Of a stretch of 64,000 bases of DNA, positions 9,395 to 17,872 are shown piece after piece. Positions within the stretch are counted from its first letter, which is position 1. Each line of letters begins with the position of its first letter. The translations under genes and the position numbers were made by a program. Below the pieces are notes generated by a model. That model worked only from the letters and a program-made list of their open reading frames with translations. It was not told where the DNA came from and searched no databases. Source of the DNA: Roseibium aggregatum IAM 12614 (GTDB lineage: Bacteria; Pseudomonadota; Alphaproteobacteria; Rhizobiales; Stappiaceae); NCBI RefSeq assembly GCF_000168975.1, contig NZ_AAUW01000013.1, positions 1 to 64,000 of the forward strand, in the 5' to 3' direction.

Positions 9395-9727
9395 ATGACC
9401 TACGTCGTCACGGACAATTGCATCAAATGCAAATACACCGACTGTGTTGAAGTCTGCCCGGTGGACTGTTTCTACGAGGGTGAGAATTTCCTCGTCATCA
9501 ATCCGGACGAATGTATCGACTGCGGTGTCTGCGAGCCGGAATGCCCGGCGGAGGCAATTTTGCCGGACACGGAGCCCGGCCTCGAGAAATGGATCGAGAT
9601 CAACGCCGAATACTCTGAAAAGTGGCCGAACATCACCGAGAAAAAAGATCCTTTGCCGGACGCTGAAGAGTTTGACGGCAAGGAAAACAAGTTTGAAAAG
9701 TTCTTTTCGCCGAATCCTGCTTCCTGA
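9395..9727 (+). CDS. fdxA: 7Fe ferredoxin FdxA
   Basis: Small electron carrier of 110 residues, in the usual range for the family, with one 3Fe-4S and one 4Fe-4S cluster. Cysteines at 9, 12, 17, 21, 25 and at 40, 43, 46, 50 match the pattern CxxCx4CxxxCP and CxxCxxCxxxCP. The C-terminal extension rich in acidic and aromatic residues is typical of alphaproteobacterial FdxA. Start ATG at 9395 follows GAGGAT. The frame is open four codons further upstream but without a ribosome site. A TTGACA at 9263-9268 may be part of its promoter. A hairpin without a T-run (about 9749-9772) follows. Confidence 0.95.
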   Translation: MTYVVTDNCIKCKYTDCVEVCPVDCFYEGENFLVINPDECIDCGVCEPECPAEAILPDTEPGLEKWIEINAEYSEKWPNITEKKDPLPDAEEFDGKENKFEKFFSPNPAS

Positions 9728-10183
9728 TTCGCGTAAAATGCTTGTGCGGCAGACTGCCGCAAGACAAATGAGAACCGCTTAAAACAGTGATTCTTCCATG
9801 ATTTTCAGGCACCTGCCCGGGGCGACCGGGTGGGGCCGTTGTGGTGTTTTAGCACCAACAAAGCTCAGTACTTTAATTTTCCACAAAAGTGTGGTACACA
9901 TGGAAGATAGTCGCCAACCACGAGAACAACCCCCAAAACGGAGTCTTTGAAAACTGTTCCGGATCTTCACAACCGGACAGCTCAAGCTCCCGGCAGCGCA
10001 TACGACTGATCAAGGTTCTAGAGTGGAAAACGTCGACTGACCAGCCCTGACACGCCGCATATCAACAGGCGTTCCATTGTGGATCGCACTGCGGGGTACG
10101 TGTCGCACAAGAACAGGGGACCGCACCGCGGTCCGTCATCGGTCCGAACCCGGACCGCCAACTGCGCAGGAGAGAATACGAGT
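9728..10183. other. Intergenic region and probable long carD leader
   Basis: 456 bases without a supported gene. It holds a hairpin just after fdxA (arms near 9750-9771), a 5-bp hairpin CCACA/TGTGG at 9881-9894 in an AT-richer stretch that could contain the carD promoter, and a further weak inverted repeat around 9959-9976. A long leader for carD is possible, but no promoter can be assigned with confidence. Confidence 0.4.
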
Positions 10184-10768
10184 ATGGCAACGAACACCAA
10201 AAAGACCGCGCAGCGCCAAGGTTTCAAGACAGGCGAGTACATTGTTTATCCGGCGCATGGCGTCGGCCAGATTACCGCCATTGAAGAGCAGAAGGTTGCA
10301 GGTCACTCTTTGGAGTTGCTCGTGATCGTTTTTGAACAGGACAAGATGACCCTTCGTGTCCCGGTGGCAAAGATTGCCTCCGTCGGCATGCGCAAGCTTG
10401 GCGACCCTGCGGCCGTCAAGAAGGCTCTCGAGACCGTTCGTGGCCGCCCGCGCGTGAAGCGGACGATGTGGAGCCGCCGCGCTCAGGAATATGAAGCCAA
10501 GATCAACTCCGGCGACCTGATCTCGATCTCTGAAGTGGTTCGCGATCTTTTCCGCTCTGAAAACCAGCCGGAACAGTCCTACTCTGAACGCCAGCTCTAC
10601 GAAGCTGCGCTTGACCGTATGGCCCGCGAAATCGCGGCAGTGAACAAATGTTCCGAAACCGAAGCGGTCAAGCAGATCGAACAGAACCTGGCAAAATCTC
10701 CGAGCCGCATCAAAGCCGCTGAAGAAGCTGCAGCGGAAGACGACGAGGACAAGGAAGAAGCCGCTTGA
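10184..10768 (+). CDS. carD: CarD family transcriptional regulator
   Basis: A 194-residue global regulator that binds RNA polymerase beta and stabilises open complexes at promoters such as those for rRNA. The N-terminal RNAP-interacting domain (GEYIVYPAHGVGQI from about residue 17) is followed by the helical DNA-binding region (about residues 75-165) and a very acidic, low-complexity end. Start ATG at 10184 follows AGGAGAGA. An upstream in-frame extension to 10079 lacks family similarity. A terminator follows. Confidence 0.95.
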   Translation: MATNTKKTAQRQGFKTGEYIVYPAHGVGQITAIEEQKVAGHSLELLVIVFEQDKMTLRVPVAKIASVGMRKLGDPAAVKKALETVRGRPRVKRTMWSRRAQEYEAKINSGDLISISEVVRDLFRSENQPEQSYSERQLYEAALDRMAREIAAVNKCSETEAVKQIEQNLAKSPSRIKAAEEAAAEDDEDKEEAA

Positions 10769-10802
10769 TCCAGGCGGACTTTCCTTACGAAAAAGACGAC
10801 GA

Positions 10803-10830
10803 GGGCCTGGAGAAATCCGGGCCCTTTTCC
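10803..10830 (+). terminator. Terminator after carD
   Basis: Arms GGGCCTGGA (10803-10811) and TCCGGGCCC (10816-10824) pair with one mismatch and are followed by TTTT. Confidence 0.8.
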
Positions 10831-10957
10831 ATTTAAGGCTGCATCTTTGCGGTCCGTTCACGCGAATGTGTGCAAAAACTGCCCCAACGGAATCGATAAG
10901 TGATCTAACCTACGCTTCGGTACGTATTTCCCCCGATAACATATCGGAGCGTCGATC

Positions 10958-11821
10958 ATGTCCCAGAGCGAAAAACGTCAACTGGTCAGAGCCGCAATGA
11001 AAGCGCCCTACCTCACGCGTGAGGAAGAACTGGAGCTGGCGATACGCTGGCGCCAGGAACGGGATGAAAAAGCGCTTGAGAAATTGTCTCTGTCGCACAT
11101 GCGCCTGGTCATTGCCGTTGCCTCGCGCTTTCGCAACTTCGGCCTGTCACTGGGTGACCTGATCCAGGAAGGCCACGTCGGCCTGCTGGAAGCGGCCGCC
11201 AGGTTCGAACCGGAACGGGAAGTCCGCTTTTCCACCTACGCCACATGGTGGATCCGCGCCTCCATTCAGGATTATATCCTGCGCAACTGGTCGATCGTTC
11301 GCGGTGGCACTTCCTCCTCCCAGAAAGCCCTGTTCTTCAACCTTCGGCGCTTGCGCGCGAAGCTCTCCGGCAATCAGACACCGCTCACGGACAGCGAGCT
11401 GCATCAGAAGATCGCAGATGCCATTGGCGTCAAACAGTCCGACGTTGCACTGATGAACGCGCGTCTGTCCGGTCCCGACACCTCCTTGAATGCCCCGGTG
11501 ACCGACAGCGAAGGCTCCAGTGCCGACCGCCAGGACTTCCTCGTGTCCGATGCCCCGCTTCCGGACGAAATCGTCACGGTCAGCATCGACACCGAACGCC
11601 GCCAGCGCTGGCTTTCTTCTGCGCTGGAGGTCCTCAGCGAACGTGAATTGAAGATCGTGCGCGAAAGACGCCTGTCGGAAGACGGCGCCACCCTGGAATC
11701 GCTTGGTGTGAAGCTCGGCATTTCCAAGGAGCGTGTGCGCCAGATCGAAAGCCGGGCCATGGAAAAACTGAAATCCGCCCTGCTGGCGGCGCAGCCCGAC
11801 CGGGCCGCCTACAGCACCTGA
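10958..11821 (+). CDS. rpoH: RNA polymerase sigma factor RpoH (sigma-32 family)
   Basis: Directs RNA polymerase to heat-shock or stress promoters. The hallmark RpoH box QKALFFNLRR is at residues 122-131. Region 2 (DLIQEGHVGLLEAAARFEPE, then FSTYATWWIRASIQDYILRN) and the region 4 helix-turn-helix (GISKERVRQIESRAMEKLK) are both complete. Length is 287 residues, normal for the family. The sequence is of the kind called RpoH2 in alphaproteobacteria, where several paralogues exist, but the paralogue number is inference. A strong terminator follows the gene. Confidence 0.93.
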   Translation: MSQSEKRQLVRAAMKAPYLTREEELELAIRWRQERDEKALEKLSLSHMRLVIAVASRFRNFGLSLGDLIQEGHVGLLEAAARFEPEREVRFSTYATWWIRASIQDYILRNWSIVRGGTSSSQKALFFNLRRLRAKLSGNQTPLTDSELHQKIADAIGVKQSDVALMNARLSGPDTSLNAPVTDSEGSSADRQDFLVSDAPLPDEIVTVSIDTERRQRWLSSALEVLSERELKIVRERRLSEDGATLESLGVKLGISKERVRQIESRAMEKLKSALLAAQPDRAAYST

Positions 11822-11847
11822 CCTATCTCCTCCAAGTAACTCTGACA

Positions 11848-11874
11848 GGCGGGCCTTCTGGTCCGCCTTTTTTT
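11848..11874 (+). terminator. Rho-independent terminator after rpoH
   Basis: Arms GGCGGGCC (11848-11855) and GGTCCGCC (11860-11867) form a stem with one G-U pair, followed by seven T. Confidence 0.92.
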
Positions 11875-11905
11875 GAGCTGTTCAGGGAAACCGCTCGGCA
11901 AGCCG

Positions 11906-13432
11906 TCAGTCGACGATCAGCTTGATGGCCGTGCCGGCCGGGATCGGCTGGTTCGCATCCAGGTCGTTCAGGATAGTGAAGAATTCCAGCCGCCGCGACG
12001 GCTCGACACCGCTCATGCCGATCGCCAGTTTCCGCGCCGTGTCGCCCGGCTTCGCGGTGACGACCTTGATCCTGAGCGAGCGCAGGCGGGCCCGTTCGGT
12101 GGGCGAAAGCTGCTGGAAACTTTCCACCGTCTGATGGAAATCCCGGTCGAAGGTATCGTTGGGCGAACGGCTGGCGAAGATGAAGCGATACCCTGTCTTG
12201 CCGATCCGCACCACCGCAATGCGGAAGGACCAGCCCTGGGTGATGGCCGCCCCGGTGACCGCCGGCAGGCCGTTGATCGTCGTCTCGCGCACGCTTTCGG
12301 GCAGAAGCCCGTTGATCCAGCCGGAATTCATATAGTCGCGCAGGCTGGAATAGCTGCTGACATCGGCACCGTCGAAGCGGATCGCCGTGCCGTCGCCATT
12401 GCTGGCCAGCACGGCTTCAGGCGTGTTTTCCAGAATGTAGCCGGCAGGCACGGTGTAACTGATGCCGAGCGCCTTGTGCAGGAACGAACGGCCACGGACG
12501 AAGCCTTCCAGCGGATCGTCACCAAACAGCATGCCGTCGATCTGGCTGAGATACCGCGTGCGGTCCCGCTCGCCGATGCCCGGCGCACCGATCTGCCGCG
12601 CCGCGCGAATGGCGATCTGCAGCCGTTCTGGCGTCGAGGGGTGCGACGACAGGAAGTCTGGCGCGGTCGAGCCCGACTTGTCGGCAGACTGATATTGCGC
12701 GAAGGCCGCCATGGACCGCAGGAACCGGGCAGCCGCATAGGGGTCGAAGCCGGCTCTTGCGAGCGTCTTCACGCCGATATCGTCGGCCTCCAGCTCCTGC
12801 ACCTGGCTGAAGCGGGCAAAGGAAAGCTGCGACGAGATGATCGCCTTGCGGGCCTCCTCACTGTCCTGCACGACATCGGTCAGGATCTTGTTGGCAAGCT
12901 GCTTGGCTTCGGCGCGTTGCTGGCGCTTGATCGCGTGATTGGCCGTCACATGGGCCATTTCGTGCGACAGCACGGCGGCGACTTCCGACGTGTCATTGGC
13001 AAGGGCCAGCAAACCACGCGTAACGTAGAGATACCCCCCAGGCAGTGCGAAGGCGTTGATGGCCGGGGAATTCAGGATGGTGATCTTGTAGCTTTGCGAC
13101 GGATCTTCCGAGGCCGCCACCAGCCGGCCAACGACGCTGGCGACAGCGCGCTCCGCCCCGGGGTCCTTGTAGACGCCGCCATAGGTGGCCACCACGCGCG
13201 GATGCTCTCGCTCGCCGATATCGGCCGCAAGGTTGGGGCGCAAGGTGCCCGGCGTCACCGTGCCGACGGTCGGACCATCGCCAAGGAGCTGGCAGGAGGC
13301 CACCAGAAGCGCGGTCCCGCCTGCAACAAGGGTGCGCACCCAGGCCCGGCGCAGGCCGCGCCGTGCGGGCAAACATGCCGGCTGACGGAAATCAGTTGCT
13401 GCTTTGGCCGTCACGTCCTGCCCTTTTGTCAT
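11906..13432 (-). CDS. M48 family zinc metalloprotease, lipoprotein
   Basis: BepA/LoiP-like periplasmic protease, probably for outer-membrane protein quality control. The zinc motif HEMAH is at residues 157-161 and the third ligand lies in ELEADDIG. A lipobox LVASC places the acylated cysteine at residue 47. The C-terminal 60 residues (KVVTAKPGDTARKLAIG) look like a LysM-type peptidoglycan-binding repeat. The start is uncertain: ATG at 13432 overlaps the upstream gene by 41 bases, while GTG at 13414 has a better ribosome site (AGGGCAGGAC) and still keeps the signal sequence. It is co-transcribed with the overlapping upstream gene. Confidence 0.88.
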   Translation of the reverse strand: MTKGQDVTAKAATDFRQPACLPARRGLRRAWVRTLVAGGTALLVASCQLLGDGPTVGTVTPGTLRPNLAADIGEREHPRVVATYGGVYKDPGAERAVASVVGRLVAASEDPSQSYKITILNSPAINAFALPGGYLYVTRGLLALANDTSEVAAVLSHEMAHVTANHAIKRQQRAEAKQLANKILTDVVQDSEEARKAIISSQLSFARFSQVQELEADDIGVKTLARAGFDPYAAARFLRSMAAFAQYQSADKSGSTAPDFLSSHPSTPERLQIAIRAARQIGAPGIGERDRTRYLSQIDGMLFGDDPLEGFVRGRSFLHKALGISYTVPAGYILENTPEAVLASNGDGTAIRFDGADVSSYSSLRDYMNSGWINGLLPESVRETTINGLPAVTGAAITQGWSFRIAVVRIGKTGYRFIFASRSPNDTFDRDFHQTVESFQQLSPTERARLRSLRIKVVTAKPGDTARKLAIGMSGVEPSRRLEFFTILNDLDANQPIPAGTAIKLIVD

Positions 13433-14345
13433 TCAGTACCACCAGTTGCTCCGGATGCCGGAGCACCACAGACGGCCCGTCCCGATCCTGAACGGAGCCG
13501 CGTATTTCGACAACCTGTCCTTCCAGGGCATCCAGCGTCCAGCCGGACCGCCCGAGGGCCGTGTTGACGTCGTCCTCGTCCGAGGCCTTCAACGTGACCG
13601 TGAAATCCGTCTTCCAGTAATTGCCGAAGTTCAGATAACGGGTGCTGCGTGTTTTTCCAAGAGAAACAATACGCCCCCTCGCAATAACATAGTGCCCGAA
13701 AGCGCTGGTGAAAGACTTCGGCGCATCAGCAGAATAGACAAGCCGCGGTGCGCTCTTTCCCCACAGGCCCGCCTTGGTCTGGCTGGCCTCTGTTTCCGCA
13801 GCCCGCAAGGCATCCGCGCAGGCTGCCTCGGCACGATCCGGCGCGAAGATGGCAACGCCTGCCCTCAAGAGCTCCGCCTGCAGAAGCGCGGCATCGCCGC
13901 CAGTCCCGGATGAGGCGAGCACCCAACCGGGCGTCAGTCCCCAGCGGTTTTCCGGTCCTGCAGGGACAGCCGTCAGTTCAACATCCGGTCGGGAGGTCAA
14001 AAAGGCGCGCAAGCTTTCGTCACCGCCATTTTGTCGACCCGCGATTTCTGCAGCTGGCGCAGGCATCTGGATATCGCCTGCAAAAAAGCGCGCTCCGGAG
14101 GCTGAAACAAGCACGGCCTCATCGCTGTCAAAAGTCACGGGAACGGCCTTTTCCGGCGTTCCGGCGCATGCAGCGGCAGCCGACTTCATCGGATCCAAGG
14201 GCGTAAGCAGCGCTTCGTCAGCGGCAAAGGCTGCTGGCGTGGCCACAACGCCCGCAAAACCGGCGACCACAGCAACGCCGGCCGCACGCAGGCTGATTAC
14301 CCGCAACGTCCTCTTCCAACCCGCTGTCTGTCGCCCTTTCGACAC
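13392..14345 (-). CDS. Secreted thermonuclease-like (SNase-fold) protein
   Basis: A 317-residue protein from GTG at 14345, with an N-terminal signal peptide (RAAGVAVVAGFAGVVATP then AFAAD). The region VLVSASGARFFAGDIQMP, then ACADALRAAETEASQTKAGL (followed by WG), resembles staphylococcal-nuclease proteins. I cannot see the catalytic Arg/Glu set, so nuclease activity is doubtful. The C-terminal part (GRIVSLGKTRSTRYLNFGNY) resembles OB-fold DNA-binding regions found in relatives. It overlaps the start of the M48 protease gene by 41 bases, so the two are one transcription unit. Confidence 0.6.
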   Translation of the reverse strand: MSKGRQTAGWKRTLRVISLRAAGVAVVAGFAGVVATPAAFAADEALLTPLDPMKSAAAACAGTPEKAVPVTFDSDEAVLVSASGARFFAGDIQMPAPAAEIAGRQNGGDESLRAFLTSRPDVELTAVPAGPENRWGLTPGWVLASSGTGGDAALLQAELLRAGVAIFAPDRAEAACADALRAAETEASQTKAGLWGKSAPRLVYSADAPKSFTSAFGHYVIARGRIVSLGKTRSTRYLNFGNYWKTDFTVTLKASDEDDVNTALGRSGWTLDALEGQVVEIRGSVQDRDGPSVVLRHPEQLVVLNDKRAGRDGQSSN

Positions 14346-14682
14346 GTCCGATCCCTTCAGCTTCTGGCGCGAACCTCTTCCACCGCGCCTCCTGCAAGCA
14401 GACGGCGCAAGGCACACGCCACCCGGCAACATGCATGGCACCGGGCAAGGCTGAGAAAGCGGTCACGACAAACCGCACTGCTAAGCAGCGAATAAGGCAA
14501 GTCCAAGACAGGTCGGTAAAACAGCGGTAAAAATGAGACGACCAGCACGACGCGGTAACGAGGCAGCCGCATCACCCGCGCCCCCGCCCGGCCTCCACCT
14601 GAAACAATCCCCACCAGAGCCCACACTCTGATGCAGCCAGGGGTCGCCACAGACGCCAAATCATGCTAATCGACCGCATCAA
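14346..14682. other. Intergenic region upstream of the tRNA gene
   Basis: 337 bases with no supported gene. It should hold the promoter of the minus-strand secreted protein and that of tRNA-Arg. The open frames here are GC-driven antisense frames without ribosome sites. Confidence 0.4.
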
Positions 14683-14759
14683 GGCCCCGTAGCTCAGCAG
14701 GATAGAGCATCAGATTCCTAATCTGAGGGTCGCGCGTTCGAATCGCGCCGGGGTCACCA
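14683..14759 (+). tRNA. tRNA-Arg (anticodon CCT)
   Basis: A full cloverleaf can be drawn: acceptor GGCCCCG/CGGGGTC with one G-U pair, D arm GCTC/GAGC, anticodon stem TCAGA/TCTGA with loop TTCCTAA (anticodon CCT, reading AGG), five-base variable loop, T arm GCGCG/CGCGC with loop TTCGAAT, discriminator A and encoded CCA. Its last ten bases recur at 18052-18061, at the far end of an AT-rich island. Confidence 0.97.
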
Positions 14760-15669
14760 ATATTTTCAACAACTTAATCTGTGGATGAATTTCACTTTTG
14801 ATAGATAGCGTCCACCGGAACTAAGCACTCTGCCTAGACCGTTTTGACATTGCAGCGAGCAATAACGCTTGTTGCGCCAGACACCGTAGCTATGTTCTCT
14901 GTTTTGCAACCTAATTGGGGCCGGGGAACGAACCCGCTGCGCGGGAGGGCGCGAGCGGCAAGGTCTCGGCAAGCGGGCCTGCCCGCTTGCAACAGCCCCG
15001 GGCACCGCCGCACTGCGCCGCATCAAGCCGGTAAGCCTGGCCATGACCCGGTACCGACAAACTGGACATGTACACCATCCCGGAGCATTTGCGCTTCGTC
15101 GAAGGCTCCGCTTTGCCCAAGCAGCCATTCCAACAGCTGCGATGATCATCAGAACCGGGCGGCTACATCACTTGCAACACACGAAACCGGCAATTGGCGG
15201 TGCAAACGTATCAGACGATACGCTCCCTCAAGCGACCAACGTACGGAACAAGACCGGTCGGAAATAGGAAATCCCCATAGCCCACTGTCTGTATCGCGCG
15301 AATTCGTTCCTCGGACACTTTCGTACCTCTGACGACGCCCGAAACTCTTCACGCAAGCGGAAAGTCGGCTTTGGGTTTGAGCACGGCTAGAGCGGACATT
15401 GACCAAACCCAGCACAAGGATAGGCGCCGTGGCTCAAAAGGTTCAGGGCTCGATTGAACAGTGCCCTGTCTTCATCGTTGTCCAGCGTCTTCAGGCAAAA
15501 AGGCGATACTCGGGTGGATGTTTTTTCCTTTGAGCAACGATCAGTTGAACCGCAGCCGAAATTATTTTGGAATTCGATCTGTTTATTGCTTGGCCCTATT
15601 GAATGTGCATCATCCATAACGCACTGATTAAATTTCTTCCATCCTAGGTTGATACAGGGAGGTATTAGC
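14760..15669. other. 910-bp island left end without a recognisable gene
   Basis: The first 500 bases are GC-rich with a GC-rich inverted repeat near 14930-15010, and the last 300 become AT-rich. Short frames on both strands (for example minus 15387-15671) lack recognisable domains and look like decayed coding sequence. I did not find an integrase here on either strand. Confidence 0.4.
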
Positions 15670-17124
15670 ATGAGTCAAATAACAGACGCCGAAAACTTCA
15701 TCTCAAAGTATCGACAAGATTATATGAAGTTGCTTGACAACATCAAATCCACTTGCGAACAAATAAAGAATGAATTGGGAATTGGCGCGATAGACGATGT
15801 CTATACACGCGGGACCTCCCAAAGAGGTAGTGAATTCAAAGACCCAAGAAAAATTGTAAACAAAGTGCGCCAAAAAGGTTTACCCGTAGGCGCGCATGGG
15901 TTCCGTGAATTAAACGATATTATTGGCTTAACAGTAGTTATTCAATACCCCGATCAGATCGTAGAAATCATAAAAAGAATTAGAACAAAACTGCGAAGAA
16001 ATGGAATTAAATCAGAAAAGCCGGAGGAACATAAGAACAAGAGCGGCTATTACGCAACACATGTAGTTTGCTTCTCTTCTTTTGACGCAATTGTCTTGAG
16101 ATGCGAGATACAGTTTAAAACCATGCTTCATGATGCGTGGGCGGCAAAAATGCACGATTTAACTTATAAGCCTTCAGGAATGCTAGATCCACGATTAAAT
16201 TCGCTGATGGCCTCGATTGCAAATACGGTCGAAAATCTAGAGCAGCAGAGCATTTTGATTCGTGATTTGATAAAAACGGGCTGGGATGTAGAGGGCGAGG
16301 CTCGGAGAGCTGCTAGACATAACCTATTTGGAACAATGTTGGCTTACACAAGCCAAGCATTGCCAGAAGAAGAAGACGAAAAGATAAAAAAACTCCATGC
16401 CGAAATTGAGGCTGCAAGTGAGACAATCAATAAAAAGCCTACGTCTAATAAGCAAATAACAAAACTGACCAACGCAGTTGAAGAATGCTGCCAAGACAAA
16501 AACAAAGTAAGGCAAGGTTGGTTGATGGCAGGCCGCATTGCGAGTATGCGTAATGAGCCCGATTTATCGCGCTTCCTGCAAAATCAAGTTGAACGTTTAT
16601 TGGACTTCGCGCCGGAACTCTTAAAATCTTCTTCGATTCTCCCAAAAGAAATAGCAGCAATACCACTCATGTTTTACGTGATTGGAGACTTAGATACAGC
16701 CATTGATTTTTCAGAACGCCTTCAAAAAGATAAGAATTACGAAGAATTTCCAGATGATATACGCATGATGATGATTACAAATTGCGCATCCTTTATGACT
16801 GAACGGGAATATCATAGCCCAACAGCAGACGAAGAAATAAGAAATAAAACAAAGAAAGAAATAGAAAAGGCCCTATGCGACGGTTTCAGTTATTATAAAA
16901 TTGAATCTGAACCAGATGCCTATTCATCTATCTTAGATACGCAGGGTCTTATGAAAATTACTTTTGCAAAAACTATGGATGAAGTGCGTCAGGGTATTGA
17001 GGATTGCATTCAAGCTAAGGATCTATCTACTCCAGATGAGAAGCAGCTCTCACACGCCTATATGGACCTCAACTTAAAACTTGGCTGGAGGCGCTACTTC
17101 GAGCTAGAAACCTTAAAAACATAA
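15670..17124 (+). CDS. Divergent RelA/SpoT-fold nucleotidyltransferase with helical C-terminal half
   Basis: A 484-residue protein. Residues 40-170 carry a RelA/SpoT synthetase fold: KDPRKIVNKVRQK (G-loop position), DIIGLTVVI (83-91), GYYATH (127-132), EIQFKT (146-151) and HDAWAAKMHDLTYK (154-167). The catalytic-type Glu146 and the Gly-Tyr/His pair are kept. The Arg of the usual DxxGxR motif is Thr, the leading Arg of the G-loop is Phe, and the usual AWAEIEHDL is AWAAKMHDL. The remaining 300 residues are mostly helical, with no hydrolase, TGS or ACT domain. Start ATG follows AGGGAGG (15656-15662). AT-rich codon use and position in the tRNA-Arg island mark it as acquired. Making (p)ppGpp is uncertain; a toxin or phage-defence role is inference from related single-domain synthetases. 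Confidence 0.8.
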   Translation: MSQITDAENFISKYRQDYMKLLDNIKSTCEQIKNELGIGAIDDVYTRGTSQRGSEFKDPRKIVNKVRQKGLPVGAHGFRELNDIIGLTVVIQYPDQIVEIIKRIRTKLRRNGIKSEKPEEHKNKSGYYATHVVCFSSFDAIVLRCEIQFKTMLHDAWAAKMHDLTYKPSGMLDPRLNSLMASIANTVENLEQQSILIRDLIKTGWDVEGEARRAARHNLFGTMLAYTSQALPEEEDEKIKKLHAEIEAASETINKKPTSNKQITKLTNAVEECCQDKNKVRQGWLMAGRIASMRNEPDLSRFLQNQVERLLDFAPELLKSSSILPKEIAAIPLMFYVIGDLDTAIDFSERLQKDKNYEEFPDDIRMMMITNCASFMTEREYHSPTADEEIRNKTKKEIEKALCDGFSYYKIESEPDAYSSILDTQGLMKITFAKTMDEVRQGIEDCIQAKDLSTPDEKQLSHAYMDLNLKLGWRRYFELETLKT

Positions 17125-17509
17125 CAAAAACAATTTGGACAGCTAATCGGAAAGCGAAATTACATCATCCGCTCTTCGATTAGCTGCCCTCAATCGCTAT
17201 CTGCCCCCATTATCCTATCTGATGATTGGGCGCTTGATAATTGGACGTTTAACTTGCTCACCTTTAATTATCGGCCGCATTTACACTCCTTTCAGCTTCT
17301 CTCCCTTCTGAACCCAGTTCGATCACAATAGGGAGACCATTAACTTACAATCGAACCGCTGTTCGCCCAAGCGCGAAATAGATACTTAATTAATAAGCTC
17401 TTTTAGCTTGGTTCACAAACGGTTAATTCCTTCTAAAAAAGTTCAGTTGGCATATGGGCATAGATTGTGGAAAAATTGCGGCACTTCCAGTTTTTTGCAG
17501 AGGGCTGAT
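17125..17509. other. Intergenic region with inverted repeats inside the island
   Basis: A perfect 10-base inverted repeat (17140-17149 with 17177-17186) lies just past the RelA-like gene and may end its transcript, though no T-run follows. A second inverted repeat GTTCGAT/ATCGAAC (17317-17323 with 17350-17356) lies upstream of the small minus-strand peptide ORF described at 17215-17280. Confidence 0.5.
17215..17280 (-). CDS. Possible 21-residue cationic RPII-repeat peptide
   Basis: An ATG on the minus strand is preceded by a perfect AGGAG five bases upstream (17286-17290 region) and opens a 21-codon frame ending in TAG. The peptide contains the tetrapeptide RPII three times (residues 2-5, 12-15, 17-20) and is strongly basic, with no acidic residue except one Glu. 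It lies between the RelA-like and ParB-like genes and runs against them. The repeat and the ribosome site argue for a real peptide. The tiny size leaves chance possible. Confidence 0.4.
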   Translation of the reverse strand: MRPIIKGEQVKRPIIKRPIIR

Positions 17510-17872
17510 ATGAGACATATTAAGATTCTAAAGGAAGATGGCTCAATCGAGCTACAAGCGTTATCAGATGAAATCAACAAGGCTGCCAGTCAACTAAAAT
17601 ACTCTCCAAGTCAATACTTTAAGAATCTAGCAAGTAGTGTTGCAATTAAGACGTCCGCGCTTATTCAAAGCCGAGCTAGAGCAAAGGGAATAGAGAACGC
17701 CGTATTATTGATGGCAGCTGCATATGCCGGAACACAAAGTAAAAGATCACCCATCTCTGTACGTCCTTTTGATGAAGGAAATTTTTTAGTAGTTGATGGA
17801 AACTCAACAACATCAATTGCAATAGCAGCAGGATGGCCAGATATACCTTGTATAATTTTAGAAAGTACTTGA
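17510..17872 (+). CDS. Small ParB/sulfiredoxin-fold-like protein
   Basis: A 120-residue protein. The C-terminal 40 residues (SPISVRPFDEGNFLVVDGNS, then TTSIAIAAGWPDIPCII) match the core pattern of ParB/sulfiredoxin-fold proteins: a strand with parameter position, VVDGN, then a helix and a cis-aliphatic strand. The N-terminal 75 residues are helical and unrecognised. I prefer the ATG at 17510, with GAGGG just upstream, over a TTG at 17408. It follows the RelA-like gene by 385 bases on the same strand in the same AT-rich island. A nucleotide-binding or nuclease role is possible, but no catalytic set can be claimed. Confidence 0.6.
   Translation: MRHIKILKEDGSIELQALSDEINKAASQLKYSPSQYFKNLASSVAIKTSALIQSRARAKGIENAVLLMAAAYAGTQSKRSPISVRPFDEGNFLVVDGNSTTSIAIAAGWPDIPCIILEST

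Noticed and set aside
11873..13567. 564-residue plus-strand frame opposite the M48 protease
   Set aside because: The minus strand carries a clear HEMAH protease with lipobox; the plus frame lacks a ribosome site and recognisable motifs.
15068..15145. 25-residue frame MYTIPEHLRF... near the left end of the island
   Set aside because: Looks protein-like but is short, lacks a ribosome site and could not be linked to any family; noted only as possible gene debris.
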